From Lachnospiraceae bacterium (GTDB lineage Bacteria > Bacillota_A > Clostridia > Lachnospirales > Lachnospiraceae), in contig QXWX01000002.1 of NCBI GenBank assembly GCA_009911175.1, forward strand, positions 1-64,000: a stretch of DNA of 64,000 nt, read 5' to 3'. Below the pieces are notes generated by a model. The model saw only the letters and a list, made by a program, of their open reading frames with translations. It was not told the origin of the DNA and did not search any database. This document shows, piece by piece, positions 17,432-26,248 of this stretch (the stretch's first letter is position 1; each line of letters starts with the position of its first letter). The position numbers and the translations under genes were made by a program.

Positions 17432-18227
17432 ATCTTTCCCACCTCTTCCATAACATATTCCAGATTTTTTCCAGATGCTCCGCATGCAGTACGCCATCCA
17501 GACCGCTTAACAGCTTCTCTCTGTCATGCTCCCGCAGTCTCCCGTCAAACCAATGCAATCCCTTTGGGATAAAACGGAGATTATACTCCGAAGACTTTGA
17601 GCCTATAAAGTTATTCACTGCCTTATCTTCCAGAATGTCATATTTCCGTATACTTTCTATATTTCCGTAGCAGGAAAACAGCAGGGAAATTCCCTGGTCA
17701 AACAGCGGTGCCGGACGCGCCTGATCTTCTCCATCTATCAAGATCTCGATATTTGCTCCGTGGCGGTCCCGATTGCAGATCAAGTAGTCTATCGTCAGCA
17801 TTTGATACAAATAGGCTGACCAGCCCATCCTGATAAAAAAATCCAGCGGACTCTCCGCTTGCTGTCTGTGCAGATCATAAAAGACCTCAAATGGCATCTT
17901 CCGTTCATCTTCTTTCCGGAAATTCTTTGACCTGGTTATATACGTATCCATTTCTTTTCCATCGATACAGATCAGAGCATGCAGCAATTGGTAATGTAAA
18001 TGCGGTATCTGCAATATCTCCAAAAGTCTTGACACAATGAGTTCATTGATACATTCGTGCCCGAATACACCTCTGTAGCTGTCATAATTGGACAATTTAT
18101 AATAGTATCTCTGTCCGTTTTGTTCTTCATATGCTTTTAAAAAACATCCGGGAGTTCCCGGAGATAATTTTGTATCAGACCAGTTTAAATGCCTGAAATC
18201 CTGAATTTCCCATATAAAATCTTCCAT
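17406..18227 (-). CDS. HipA-fold protein kinase (toxin-like)
   Basis: A 273-residue protein with the C-terminal lobe motifs of HipA-like kinases: the catalytic loop DYLICNRDRHGANIEIL and the metal motif LFDQGISL, where DFD or DFG would be usual. The N-terminal part (YYYKLSNYDSYRGVFGHECINELIVSRLLE) carries the lysine and glutamate expected for the nucleotide site. HipA proteins phosphorylate aminoacyl-tRNA synthetases or other targets and cause growth arrest. This short form lacks the N-terminal HipA domain. It has its own promoter and a small overlapping downstream gene. Function as toxin, and the nature of any antitoxin, are inference. Confidence 0.75.
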   Translation of the reverse strand: MEDFIWEIQDFRHLNWSDTKLSPGTPGCFLKAYEEQNGQRYYYKLSNYDSYRGVFGHECINELIVSRLLEILQIPHLHYQLLHALICIDGKEMDTYITRSKNFRKEDERKMPFEVFYDLHRQQAESPLDFFIRMGWSAYLYQMLTIDYLICNRDRHGANIEILIDGEDQARPAPLFDQGISLLFSCYGNIESIRKYDILEDKAVNNFIGSKSSEYNLRFIPKGLHWFDGRLREHDREKLLSGLDGVLHAEHLEKIWNMLWKRWERYVQICGEE

Positions 18228-18289
18228 ATCCTCACCATCTCTGCATATAAAGTTAAGGCTTCCGTCAATATTTTACGTTACAGTTACCT

Positions 18290-18318
18290 ATTATAAACGA
18301 TTTTTGTTCATTTGTCAC
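18290..18318 (-). promoter_or_regulatory. Promoter of the HipA-like pair
   Basis: Reading leftward, GTGACA (18313-18318) and TATAAT (18290-18295) are separated by 17 bases. Confidence 0.6.
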
Positions 18319-18345
18319 TTATTGATCTGTCCGTCCCGTGCCGTA

Positions 18346-18786
<441 letters not shown>

Positions 18787-18791
18787 CTACT

Positions 18792-19076
18792 TTACTCTCC
18801 CTGCAGCACCTTCAGGATCGCTGCCTCTGTCTTCTCCACACCGACTCCGGATATAAAGGGCATTCCTGTGATCACCGGGATTCCGTAATCTCTCTTTACC
18901 TTGGAGGTAGGCACGATCAGAACTGCCCCGGAAAGGTTGGATTCGATCTCCGAGATCCGGATCTGGCAGATCTCCACGTCGATCCCGTTCTTTTTGCAAA
19001 GCTCCACTACTTTATTTGCCGCGATTGTTGAAGTTGCTACTGCTCCGCCGCATGCTACGATCACTTTCTTTTTCAT
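18792..19076 (-). CDS. PTS EIIB, galactitol type
   Basis: A 94-residue EIIB of the Gat family. The phosphocysteine is in VIVACGGAVATST, close to the N-terminus. The rest (VELCKKNGIDVEICQIRISEI) fits the family fold. It would accept phosphate from EIIA and pass it to sugar during uptake. The EIIC permease is absent, so the protein has no visible partner in the membrane. The start is ATG 19076, three bases before the EIIA stop, with AAAGGAG inside the EIIA end. Intact but probably stranded. Confidence 0.8.
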   Translation of the reverse strand: MKKKVIVACGGAVATSTIAANKVVELCKKNGIDVEICQIRISEIESNLSGAVLIVPTSKVKRDYGIPVITGMPFISGVGVEKTEAAILKVLQGE

Positions 19077-19078
19077 AA

Positions 19079-19540
19079 TCAATTCTCCTTTTCTTTTATA
19101 ATCTCAATCATCGTTTCTTCGTCTTGTGCTTCTGCGATCTGTTCCAATACTGCCTTATCCTGAATGATAGACAGGATCCTCTGCAGTTCTTCCATGTGCG
19201 CCTTCGGTTCTACCACTGCCAGCATGAATACCAGCTTTACGCTGACCTCCTCGTCATCACTGCCCATCTGGATAAATGTGACCGGATTTTTCAGCACCGC
19301 GATGGCCGTCGCGGCCTGGTTTACATGGCTTACATCCGTGTGGGGGATCGCCACGCCGAAGCCTTCTATATCCAGTCCGGTGGGATAATCCTTTTCCCTT
19401 GTACATAATGCTTCTATATAAGTGCTTTTTGCATAGCCTTCACGGATCAGCGCTCCGCCAAGCTGCCGGAAAACATCCTCACAGGAGTCTGCTTCCATTT
19501 CTTTCACAATCAGGGATTTTTTTAAGGCCTCCCAAATCAT
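19079..19540 (-). CDS. PTS EIIA, fructose/galactitol type
   Basis: A 153-residue EIIA of the PTS_EIIA_2 family. The phosphohistidine lies in GFGVAIPHTDVSHV near residue 66. The C-terminal helix region (LQRILSIIQDKAVLEQIAEA) is typical. It would carry phosphate from HPr to EIIB. It is translationally coupled to EIIB. With EIIC missing, the aldolase deleted and the likely regulator frameshifted, the system should not transport sugar. Confidence 0.85.
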   Translation of the reverse strand: MIWEALKKSLIVKEMEADSCEDVFRQLGGALIREGYAKSTYIEALCTREKDYPTGLDIEGFGVAIPHTDVSHVNQAATAIAVLKNPVTFIQMGSDDEEVSVKLVFMLAVVEPKAHMEELQRILSIIQDKAVLEQIAEAQDEETMIEIIKEKEN

Positions 19541-19760
19541 TGTTTCTGCCTCCTCTTCTTTTTATATCTGCGATTCTCTATACCGGTTTTTGAATCTCAA
19601 GCAGCCCTTCCTTTCCGGAGAACCGCGATCCTTACATGACGCTGGTCTGTCAGCGGCCTGTAATGCTTACCCTGCAGGTCTTCCCTGCCTGTGACTCTAT
19701 ACTAGCACGTCCTGAGAGTAAAAAACAGTCAAAGGTTTTTCCACATTTTTGCAAAAATAT
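19541..19760. other. Upstream region of the PTS genes
   Basis: No gene seen. Reading leftward there is a TTGACT near 19735 and a TAGTAT further down, but the spacing of about 22 bases is too long for a sigma-A promoter, and I did not find a clear sigma-54 site. The promoter of the PTS genes is therefore unidentified. Confidence 0.4.
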
Positions 19761-19810
19761 AGAATGGTAAAAAACGTTTCCAGCGGATTGGAAATGTTCT
19801 TTACCATTCT
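19761..19810 (-). terminator. Long hairpin terminator after the PTS regulator remnant
   Basis: AGAATGGTAAA (19761-19771) pairs with TTTACCATTCT (19800-19810). Inside, AACGTTTCCA pairs with TGGAAATGTT with one wobble, giving a stem of about 21 pairs. Confidence 0.7.
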
Positions 19811-19887
19811 CAGTATCCTTTCAAACAGATCGGAACGCCAGCCTTGAGTTCCGTCCTGCTTCGTAAACAATCTGCTGCTGTCCCTGC

Positions 19888-20300
19888 CTATAATCCGTAC
19901 TCATACTCTTCTATGATCCGTGCCGCCTCGGCAGGTGTCCGGCATTCGTGCAGCTTCTGTTTGAACTGTTCCGTCTGGAGCATATTGACCAGATTGAAAA
20001 ATGCTTTCAGATAGGTCTTATGATCCACTGCGCTCAGGCAGCATACAAATTCCACCGGGTCAAACTCCTCACTTCCAAAGCTAACCGGGGTTTTCAGCCG
20101 GATCAGGTGCATTCCCACCTTGATGCTGCCGGCCTCCAGCCCCTCATGAGGCACCGCAAATGGATTCCCATCTCATCCGAAATCTTTTCGATCAGCGCCC
20201 TGGTGATCATCTGGATCTTGACCACATTTTTCTGGACTGTCCTGCGTTTTAAGTACCTTGCGCCTGCAAGCAGCTCGCTCGATAACGTTCTTTTGTTCAT
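19888..20300 (-). pseudogene. BglG/MtlR-type PTS regulator remnant with EIIA domain, frameshifted
   Basis: From ATG 20300 (AAGGAGA before it) the frame reads NKRTLSSELLAGARYLKRRT, resembling a helix-turn-helix, then LIEKISDEMGIH. At about 20163 a single base is missing. Restoring it gives FAVPHEGLEAGSIKVGMHLI, the phosphohistidine site of an EIIA domain, which continues to the stop at 19888. At about 137 codons it is far shorter than a complete regulator of this class, so internal parts are gone too. It probably once controlled the PTS genes next to it. Confidence 0.65.
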
Positions 20301-20359
20301 ATTATCTCCTTGATGAAACACATTTATATTACAATCCAGTTACAAGCAGCCTGTTTACT

Positions 20360-20677
20360 TTACACTTTCATTTTTCCGGACTTCCGGTAAGCTTCCGCTG
20401 CCAGCATCCCCTGTGCGATCCGGCATGCCTGGTCATAATAATAGTTCACCGCAGCAGCCAGCACATTCCCGCGTTTTCCTTCCAGCAGGTCTTGGCTGAA
20501 CGCCACCTCCCGGTAATAAGGGCGTAGCTTCCCCTCGACCAGAAGATGATTTTCCTGGCTGTCAAGATCCACGATCAATTGCGGAGAATCCCCTATGATC
20601 AGCCGATTCCCCTCCCGGCGCATTTCTATTTTTTTCTCTCCATCACCCAATCCTGCCAATCCCTTTATCTGTTCCAT
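20360..20677 (-). CDS. Unknown protein downstream of the second HipA-like kinase
   Basis: A 105-residue protein with no recognised family. The first half is beta-rich (RLIIGDSPQLIVDLDSQENHLLVEGKL), and the second half is helical (AAAVNYYYDQACRIAQGMLAAEAY). It begins 15 bases after the kinase stop on the same strand, so the two form a unit. Its place matches that of the small partner of the first HipA-like kinase, but I see no sequence similarity between them. Role unknown. Confidence 0.6.
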   Translation of the reverse strand: MEQIKGLAGLGDGEKKIEMRREGNRLIIGDSPQLIVDLDSQENHLLVEGKLRPYYREVAFSQDLLEGKRGNVLAAAVNYYYDQACRIAQGMLAAEAYRKSGKMKV

Positions 20678-20692
20678 ATCCTCACGGTGTAT

Positions 20693-21934
20693 CTACCAAT
20701 ACTTTTCCATTTTCCAGATTTTCTTTCCCTGCTGAAACAAATCCAGATATTCCATTTTCTGCCGGATTGTACAGGCAATTTGCGCTGCCCTGGTTTCCGG
20801 CATATCCGTATACTCCTTTATCATCCTTTCCGCCTCTTCGTAAAAACCGTCAAGCAGCTTTAGATCCACCAGCCCCGTCCGCTTTACATACCGGAGCATA
20901 TCCACCTCCCGGCCGCAGAAGGAACTCACCGGAATATTCAGAAGGCGGCGTCCGGAAGGAATGATCTCCTGGTTGTAAAACAGGGCATTTCCCGTATCAA
21001 AAATGGGAGCCATGGCAGTCAGCCGGTGCTTTGACGAATCATACAGAAACCCAAAATTATTATAGTGTCGGTCCGTATTGCTCAGAATAAAATCTGTCAT
21101 GATCGTATATTCCAGCTGTTCACGCACAGTGCCTTCGTCCATTCCATACTGTACCGCCTGACTGATCACGGCTTCAAATTCAGAAACCGCATTGGGCACC
21201 TTATAATCCTTCACCAGCTGATATGCAGATACAAATTCAAGCTCCGAAGAAGTAAACATCGGATTCAGAGAGCAGGGGTACTCCCGTCCTTCAGCCAGGA
21301 TCCTGTCAAGCTGATAGGATACATAATTTTTCCAACCCAGCCTTTCATGCAGTCTGCTTGCAATCACCTCGTTCACGGACTGCTGACCATAGTCATTCAT
21401 ATTGACCTTCATCAGATAGCGGATGTTGTCCATGATCACCCATTTTTTCTTCATTTCTCCGTTTACAGAAGAAGCTGGGGAAAATTTGGAAATGTGAGAC
21501 TTCATGTCGATCCTTCCGGATCCGATCAGCAGATTTCCCAACTCATCCGCAAAATCATGGTCATAAAAATTCAGGTCTTTCCAATACAGTTCTTCCCCGA
21601 TGGGCTGCATCCAGTAATAGTCCGTAAGGCTCAGTCCATAGGCTGACAGCATCAGAGAAAGATTCGTTTCCTCCCGCAGATAGTTCAGCACCTGCTGGAT
21701 GCCTCTGCGGGTACCCGGTACGGCACGGGATGCCCACCAGGCCGCTATCCTGCCGCTGTCCTCTCCCACACCCGGCGGAAGTTCTTCCGGCAAAAAGATA
21801 TCCGGTACATACTCAATTTTTCCGCTTGCCCTGTCTATCTGAACCATTGCCACGTCCAGATCCTTGTGCTTTAGTACATAAAGTCCGGAGCTTATCATTG
21901 GATTTCCCTTTACGTCATTTTTATCCCGCCCCAT
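20693..21934 (-). CDS. HipA-like kinase domain protein (second locus)
   Basis: A 413-residue protein with kinase motifs of the HipA/CtkA kind. It has the catalytic loop TDFILSNTDRHYNNFGFLYD and the metal site APIFDTGNALFYN, with KKWVIMDNIRYLMKVN and SVNEVIASRLHERLGW as likely ATP-site lysine and glutamate. The N-terminal 150 residues are not recognised. The start is ATG 21934 behind AGGAGG. It is unlike the HipA-like protein at 17.4-18.2 kb in length and N-terminus. It probably phosphorylates a protein target, but whether it acts as a toxin is open. Confidence 0.7.
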   Translation of the reverse strand: MGRDKNDVKGNPMISSGLYVLKHKDLDVAMVQIDRASGKIEYVPDIFLPEELPPGVGEDSGRIAAWWASRAVPGTRRGIQQVLNYLREETNLSLMLSAYGLSLTDYYWMQPIGEELYWKDLNFYDHDFADELGNLLIGSGRIDMKSHISKFSPASSVNGEMKKKWVIMDNIRYLMKVNMNDYGQQSVNEVIASRLHERLGWKNYVSYQLDRILAEGREYPCSLNPMFTSSELEFVSAYQLVKDYKVPNAVSEFEAVISQAVQYGMDEGTVREQLEYTIMTDFILSNTDRHYNNFGFLYDSSKHRLTAMAPIFDTGNALFYNQEIIPSGRRLLNIPVSSFCGREVDMLRYVKRTGLVDLKLLDGFYEEAERMIKEYTDMPETRAAQIACTIRQKMEYLDLFQQGKKIWKMEKYW

Positions 21935-21958
21935 GGACACCTCCTATATTACAGACTT

Positions 21959-22414
21959 CTACCTGACTCTCCACAATTGGACCAGAAAAAATATCATCGG
22001 CCCGAATGTCAGTAACAGCGTTGCTGCTAAAAACCAGGGCGGCATGTAGTTCTCATGCCAGCTTGTGATAAAAGAAAAGATCAGCACCACAGAGAATTTC
22101 AGGCAGACGAGCATGTGATACAAAATCCGATACACCCTTGTCCGATTTCGCGCCGTAATCTTTACACCGGTATTCCACGCCTGCGGAAAGTGCTCCAGTA
22201 CGGACATTCCCAGATACATCACCCAGTTCAGCACAATCAGGAAGATCAGGGAACCTTTTCCTGTCATCGAATCCACTTCCCCGGCAAAATTATAATGTCC
22301 CGGCACTTCCGCCGGTATCTGATTCCATCCGATCATGAAATATAGCGTGGATCCCGCCAGGCATAAGATACATAAAATCTGCATTGCCATTCCAAATTTT
22401 GTTTTTATCTTCAT
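21959..22414 (-). CDS. DUF1648-type membrane protein
   Basis: A 151-residue protein with about four membrane helices. The DUF1648 signature is visible: IPAEVPGHYNFAGEVDSMTG after the first helix. Members often accompany regulators of antibiotic or cell envelope stress, but no biochemical role is assigned. The start at 22414 follows GGGAGG. It overlaps in another frame with the end of a small upstream frame. Confidence 0.8.
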   Translation of the reverse strand: MKIKTKFGMAMQILCILCLAGSTLYFMIGWNQIPAEVPGHYNFAGEVDSMTGKGSLIFLIVLNWVMYLGMSVLEHFPQAWNTGVKITARNRTRVYRILYHMLVCLKFSVVLIFSFITSWHENYMPPWFLAATLLLTFGPMIFFLVQLWRVR

Positions 22415-22541
22415 CACCTGAATCCTCCCTTTGATCTGCCTGTTTTCCTGCATCCCTTTTTACAAGTGTCACGGCTGACCATGGCAGGAAAAGCATGATC
22501 GCAGCCGAAAGCATCAGCCATACTGTAAAATTCTTTTTCAC
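22290..22541 (-). pseudogene. Truncated small membrane protein gene
   Basis: GTG 22541 behind AAAGGAG opens MKKNFTVWLMLSAAIMLFLP, then WSAVTLVKRDAGK, a membrane helix and a short conserved-looking turn. Beyond that the frame is a charged stretch out of phase with, and overlapping, the DUF1648 gene. I read it as a two-helix membrane protein that lost its second half by deletion or frameshift. Confidence 0.4.
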
Positions 22542-22692
22542 TGCCGCACTCCTTTCCGGAAATATTCCCAGCCCATGTACTAAGCCCGTGAATAACGATC
22601 ATCATGCATTGCAATCTGCGGCCTGGCTGAACGTAAATTATAAATATCATTTTACCATATTCACAGACATTTTTCTATCCCTTTGGTTCATC

Positions 22693-22770
22693 AAAAAACC
22701 CGTTGTTACAGTTCACGACCGCAAACTGTAACGCATAAAAAACGGGAGAGGCACATTTGCCCCTCCCCGT
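22693..22770 (-). terminator. Tandem terminators after copA
   Basis: The first hairpin, ACGGGAG with the CTCCCCGT side (22742-22770), is followed leftward by six Ts. The second, GTTACAGTT (22705-22713) with AACTGTAAC (22724-22732), is also followed by Ts (22694-22699). Two in a row suggest that read-through from copA is kept low. Confidence 0.8.
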
Positions 22771-22774
22771 CTGC

Positions 22775-22987
22775 TTAACCGTTGATCTCCAACACCTTAT
22801 AATCCTGATCCTCAACCGCCTTTTTCAGCACATCATTGGCAATCTCCGCATTCAATGTTACCACCGCTGTGCCTGCCTCATGGCTGACCTGGGCCGCATC
22901 CACCTCCGGCAGTGCCTCCAGGCATTTTTTCACGGCTGCCTCGCAGTGTCCGCACATCATCCCTTCAATCTTCATTGTTCTTTCCAT
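22775..22987 (-). CDS. Possible free CopZ-like copper chaperone from an internal start in copA
   Basis: Inside the copA frame, AGGAGG (22996-23001) stands 8 bases before ATG 22987, a near-ideal ribosome binding site. Starting there gives a complete 70-residue heavy-metal-associated domain: [20 protein letters not shown] through to LEING. The metal site is MCGHC. CopZ hands Cu(I) to CopA and to the CsoR or CopY regulator in other Firmicutes. The sequence suggests that copZ was once a separate gene and that the copA stop was lost, or that both products are made from one frame. Translation from the internal start is inference. Confidence 0.6.
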   Translation of the reverse strand: MERTMKIEGMMCGHCEAAVKKCLEALPEVDAAQVSHEAGTAVVTLNAEIANDVLKKAVEDQDYKVLEING

Positions 22988-25303
22988 CACTGTTACCTCC
23001 TGCTTTCTTTTTACTTTGATCTTTTTGTCATTCTTTGTATCATGTATCTTAAACCAGTTCAGCCGCAGTGCGTTTGTCACCACGCAGAAGCTGGACAGGC
23101 TCATCGCGGCTGCCCCGAACATGGGGTTCAGTTTCAGCCCGAAGATCGGAAACCAGATCCCTGCTGCCAGCGGAATCCCGATCACATTGTAGAAAAATGC
23201 CCAAAACAGGTTTTCATGGATATTGCGCAGTGCCGCGCGGCTCAGTCGGATAGCAGCCGGCACATCGCTCAGGCGGCTCTTCATCAGGACCACATCCGCC
23301 GCGTCGATCGCAATATCCGTTCCCGCTCCGATGGCAATCCCCATATCTGCCCTGGTCAGGGCCGGCGCATCGTTGATCCCGTCCCCGACCATTGCTGTTT
23401 TGCCTTTCTGCTTCAGGGCACGGATCACGCTTTCCTTTCCATCCGGAAGGACACCCGCAATCACCTCGTCCACTCCGGCCTGTTTACCGATGGCCTTTGC
23501 GGTCCGCTCATTATCCCCCGTCAGCATGACGACCCGGATGCCCATATTCTGGAGCTCTTTGATGGCCCTGGGGCTGTCCTCTTTGATCACATCCGCCACA
23601 GCGATGATTCCGGCAAGCTGACCGTTGCTGCTGAAAAACAGCGGGGTTTTCCCCTCTTCTGCCAGATGCTCGGCCTGCCTGCGCATGGCATCTGTGACCT
23701 CTGCATACTGGCTGATGAATTTCAGATTCCCACCTTTCAAGGTGAGTTCCCCTTTCAGCACCGCTGACAGTCCATTTCCCGGAAGTGCCTCAAAGTCACT
23801 GACCTCCTGCGCTTTCAAACCGCGTTCCTCTGCCTCTGTCAGGATCGCCCTTGCAAGAGGATGTTCACTTTTGTGCTCCAACGCATAAGCCAGCTCTAAA
23901 AGCCCGGACTCGGAAATCCCCTCTGCCGGCAGCAGGTCCGTCACCTTCGGCTCCCCGCTGGTTATGGTTCCTGTCTTGTCCAGCGCAACGATCTCCATCT
24001 TCCCGGTCTCTTCCAGAGAAACCGCGGTCTTGAACATGATTCCGTTTTTGGCTCCCACGCCGTTTCCCACCATGATGGCTACCGGAGTCGCAAGCCCCAA
24101 TGCACAGGGACAGCTGATGACCAGAACCGAGATCCCCCTTGCCAGCGCGAACCCGATCCCTTCTCCCGCAATCAGCCACACCAGGATCGTTACCAGCGCG
24201 ATCACGATCACTGTGGGAACGAAAACACCGGAAACCTTGTCCGCCACCTTGGCAATCGGCGCTTTCGTAGCCGCCGCGTCGCTGACCATCTGGATGATCT
24301 GGGAAAGCGTGGTATCCTCCCCCACCCTGGTGGCCTGGCATTTCAGGAAACCGGACTGATTCAGCGTAGCCGCCGATACCGCATCTCCCTCTGCCTTATC
24401 CACAGGAATGCTCTCTCCTGTCAGCGCCGACTCATTTACCGCGCTGCTTCCTTCCAGTACCACTCCGTCCACCGGGATATTCTCTCCCGGACGGACCACG
24501 AAGAGATCTCCTTTTCGTACCTGATCAATGGAAACTTCTGTCTCTGCGCCGTCCCGCAGGATCACTGCGGTTTTGGGCGCCAGCTTCATGAGATTTTTCA
24601 ACGCGTCCGTTGTCTTTCCCTTGGAACGGGCCTCCAGCATCTTTCCCACTGTGATCAGCGTCAGGATCATGGCCGCCGATTCAAAATAAAACTCATGCAT
24701 ATAGGACATGACGCCCGCCATATCCATTTTCATCTGCGCGTCCGTCATGGCAAACAGCGCATAGGTGCTGTACACAAACGCCGCCCCCGCCCCCAGCGCG
24801 ACCAGTGTATCCATATTGGGCGCGCGATGGAGCAGTCCCCGGAAGCCGCTGATAAAAAACTTCTGATTGATGATCATAATGATCCCTGTAAACAAAAGCT
24901 GGATCAGGCCCATTGCCACATGATTGCCTGCCAGAAATCCAGGCACAGGCCAGTTCCACATCATATGCCCCATGGAAAGATACATCAGCGGAATCAGAAA
25001 GATCAGGGACGCGGTCAGCCTCTGCCTCAGGACCGGAGTCTCATGATCCTTTAAAAATTCTTCCTCTGCGGCGGCTTTCACGGTTCCTTTTGATTTTGCC
25101 TCCGCATTTTTTATTGCTGCTCCGTAGCCTGCCGCCTCTACTGCCGCGATCACCTCCGACGCGGAGACAGATCCCTCCACTCCCATGGAATTGGTCAGCA
25201 GGCTCACCGAACAGGATTGCACTCCCGGCAGGCCGCCTACAGCTTTTTCCACTCTGGCGCTGCAGGCCGCACAGCTCATTCCGGTTACTGTATATTGTTC
25301 CAT
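22775..25303 (-). CDS. copA: Copper-exporting P1B-type ATPase with C-terminal CopZ-like domain
   Basis: An 842-residue Cu(I) pump of the cytoplasmic membrane. In order: an N-terminal heavy-metal domain with GMSCAAC (residues 9-15), paired membrane helices, TGES, the metal-site CPC in VISCPCALG near residue 400, the phosphorylated aspartate in DKTGTI, HP in the nucleotide domain, GDGIND, and last helices with NALRLNW and MSLSS. After the pump proper, an in-frame linker leads to a second metal-binding domain ([20 protein letters not shown]). That domain is a separate copZ gene in many Firmicutes. The linker contains its own ribosome binding site. The gene lies downstream of csoR. Confidence 0.93.
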   Translation of the reverse strand: MEQYTVTGMSCAACSARVEKAVGGLPGVQSCSVSLLTNSMGVEGSVSASEVIAAVEAAGYGAAIKNAEAKSKGTVKAAAEEEFLKDHETPVLRQRLTASLIFLIPLMYLSMGHMMWNWPVPGFLAGNHVAMGLIQLLFTGIIMIINQKFFISGFRGLLHRAPNMDTLVALGAGAAFVYSTYALFAMTDAQMKMDMAGVMSYMHEFYFESAAMILTLITVGKMLEARSKGKTTDALKNLMKLAPKTAVILRDGAETEVSIDQVRKGDLFVVRPGENIPVDGVVLEGSSAVNESALTGESIPVDKAEGDAVSAATLNQSGFLKCQATRVGEDTTLSQIIQMVSDAAATKAPIAKVADKVSGVFVPTVIVIALVTILVWLIAGEGIGFALARGISVLVISCPCALGLATPVAIMVGNGVGAKNGIMFKTAVSLEETGKMEIVALDKTGTITSGEPKVTDLLPAEGISESGLLELAYALEHKSEHPLARAILTEAEERGLKAQEVSDFEALPGNGLSAVLKGELTLKGGNLKFISQYAEVTDAMRRQAEHLAEEGKTPLFFSSNGQLAGIIAVADVIKEDSPRAIKELQNMGIRVVMLTGDNERTAKAIGKQAGVDEVIAGVLPDGKESVIRALKQKGKTAMVGDGINDAPALTRADMGIAIGAGTDIAIDAADVVLMKSRLSDVPAAIRLSRAALRNIHENLFWAFFYNVIGIPLAAGIWFPIFGLKLNPMFGAAAMSLSSFCVVTNALRLNWFKIHDTKNDKKIKVKRKQEVTVMERTMKIEGMMCGHCEAAVKKCLEALPEVDAAQVSHEAGTAVVTLNAEIANDVLKKAVEDQDYKVLEING

Positions 25304-25330
25304 AATCCTTCCTCCTTCGCACTACAAAAT

Positions 25331-25384
25331 TTTTCCACCTGTACGCTTGGAGGCTCTTTAGAGCATCCAACCATACAGGGGGAA
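25331..25384. repeat. Short foldback repeat, CCACCTGTACG family
   Basis: TTTTCCACCTGTACGCTTGG folds on GAGCATCCAACCATACAGG. A second, longer member lies at 25955-26165. It is between csoR and copA, directly before copA. Confidence 0.6.
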
Positions 25385-25390
25385 TCTGTT

Positions 25391-25550
25391 TAGGAACTGT
25401 GCACAAATAACTTGTACAGATGACGTAGGATCAATATTTATCTGCAAAGAAGAAAATCGCAGGCGCAGTGGGCTGCGTCAAGATTTTCTGATGCGGCAGA
25501 TGGATATTGAGACAAGTCAGATATATAAGTTATTTATGCACAGTTCCTTA
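25391..25550. mobile_element. 160 bp foldback element, TAAGGAAC family, at the csoR stop codon
   Basis: The two arms, GGAACTGTGCACAAATAACT from 25393 and GGAACTGTGCATAAATAACT from 25547 on the other strand, match over about 65 bases each with scattered changes. Only a few bases remain at the centre, so the RNA or single strand would form one long hairpin. The right end supplies the csoR stop codon TAA. No protein is encoded. It separates csoR from copA and may act as a partial terminator between them. Confidence 0.75.
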
Positions 25551-25916
25551 CTTCATCAGCTTCTGCAATGTCGCCACCAGCTCATCAATCGTCTCATCCT
25601 TCCCGGCCCGGATGTCCTCTGCCACGCAGGTCCGGATGTGGTTCGCCAGCAGTACCTTGTTAAAGCTGTTCAACGCCGCGTTCACTGCCGATACCTGCAC
25701 CAGGATATCCGTACAGTAGGCATCCGTCTCCAGCATACGCTTCAGTCCCCGTACCTGCCCCTCAATCCGGTTCAGGCGATGAACCAGATCCCTGTACTCC
25801 TTATCCGACCGCTCTTTCGTCTTGTGGCGGCACTCCTTCTGTGTTCCGCAGCATCCGCCGGTCTCTTCCGGCAGCGTATCCTTTGTATATTCCTCTTCTA
25901 CATGAGTCTCTTCCAT
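25548..25916 (-). CDS. csoR: Copper-sensing repressor CsoR
   Basis: A CsoR/RcnR-family all-helical repressor of about 122 residues. The core reads YRDLVHRLNRIEGQVRGLKR and then the Cu(I) ligand set Cys-His-Cys in DAYCTDILVQ and LLANHIRTCV, which favours copper over nickel. Before the core is an acidic extension with a CC pair and further Cys and His (EETGGCCGTQKECRHK) that could bind metal too. The start at 25916 follows GAGGAAGAGG. The matching operator is 270 bases upstream, inside the promoter. Apo-CsoR binds DNA, and Cu(I) releases it, switching on copA. Confidence 0.9.
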   Translation of the reverse strand: MEETHVEEEYTKDTLPEETGGCCGTQKECRHKTKERSDKEYRDLVHRLNRIEGQVRGLKRMLETDAYCTDILVQVSAVNAALNSFNKVLLANHIRTCVAEDIRAGKDETIDELVATLQKLMK

Positions 25917-25954
25917 ATAAACCTCTTCCTCACACCGTTCTTTCGGCGACGCAA

Positions 25955-26165
25955 AAAACTTTCCACCTGTACGGTTGCAATCCGCAGTCACATTTTTATG
26001 CAATTTATTACAATGAAAATACGACTTCGGATTAGCAACCTACCTCATTAATGAGTAAAATGTGACTGCGTTAGCAGGCACAAAAGCGCGAAGCACGGAT
26101 TTTACGAATGAATGAGGTGGGTTGGATGCTCAAAGAGCATCCAGCCATACAGGTAGAAAACTTTC
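25955..26165. repeat. Nested foldback repeats in the csoR leader
   Basis: The csoR transcript has a leader of about 260 bases made largely of nested inverted repeats. The outer arms are TTTCCACCTGTACGG (about 25969) and the complement of CCATACAGGTAGAAA (about 26145). Inside are CAGTCACATTTT (25986-25997) with AAAATGTGACTG, AACCTACCTCATT with AATGAGGTGGGTT, and the perfect hairpin GGTTGGATGCTC/GAGCATCCAGCC (26120-26146). The outer ends match the 54 bp repeat at 25331-25384, so this is probably a larger member of the same mobile family that landed in the leader. Confidence 0.6.
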
Positions 26166-26184
26166 ATTACCTTATACGCTTTAC

Positions 26185-26213
26185 ATTATATACCCCCGCA
26201 GGGTATATTGCAA
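26185..26213 (-). promoter_or_regulatory. csoR promoter with CsoR operator between -35 and -10
   Basis: Reading leftward, TTGCAA (26208-26213) and TATAAT (26185-26190) have a 17-base spacer. The palindrome ATATACCC-N5-GGGTATAT (26188-26208) fills the spacer and matches the known GC-centred CsoR operator pattern (TACCCC...GGGGTA). Binding there would block RNA polymerase, so csoR and, by read-through, copA should respond to copper. Confidence 0.85.
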
Positions 26214-26248
26214 GTCTTTTTTCATTTCTTTGAAGATTATCCGGAAAT

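Noticed and set aside
20103..20321. Programmed frameshift in the PTS regulator gene
   Set aside because: No slippery heptamer or stimulating structure at the shift, the flanking operon is decaying, and internal parts are missing. A one-base deletion is simpler.
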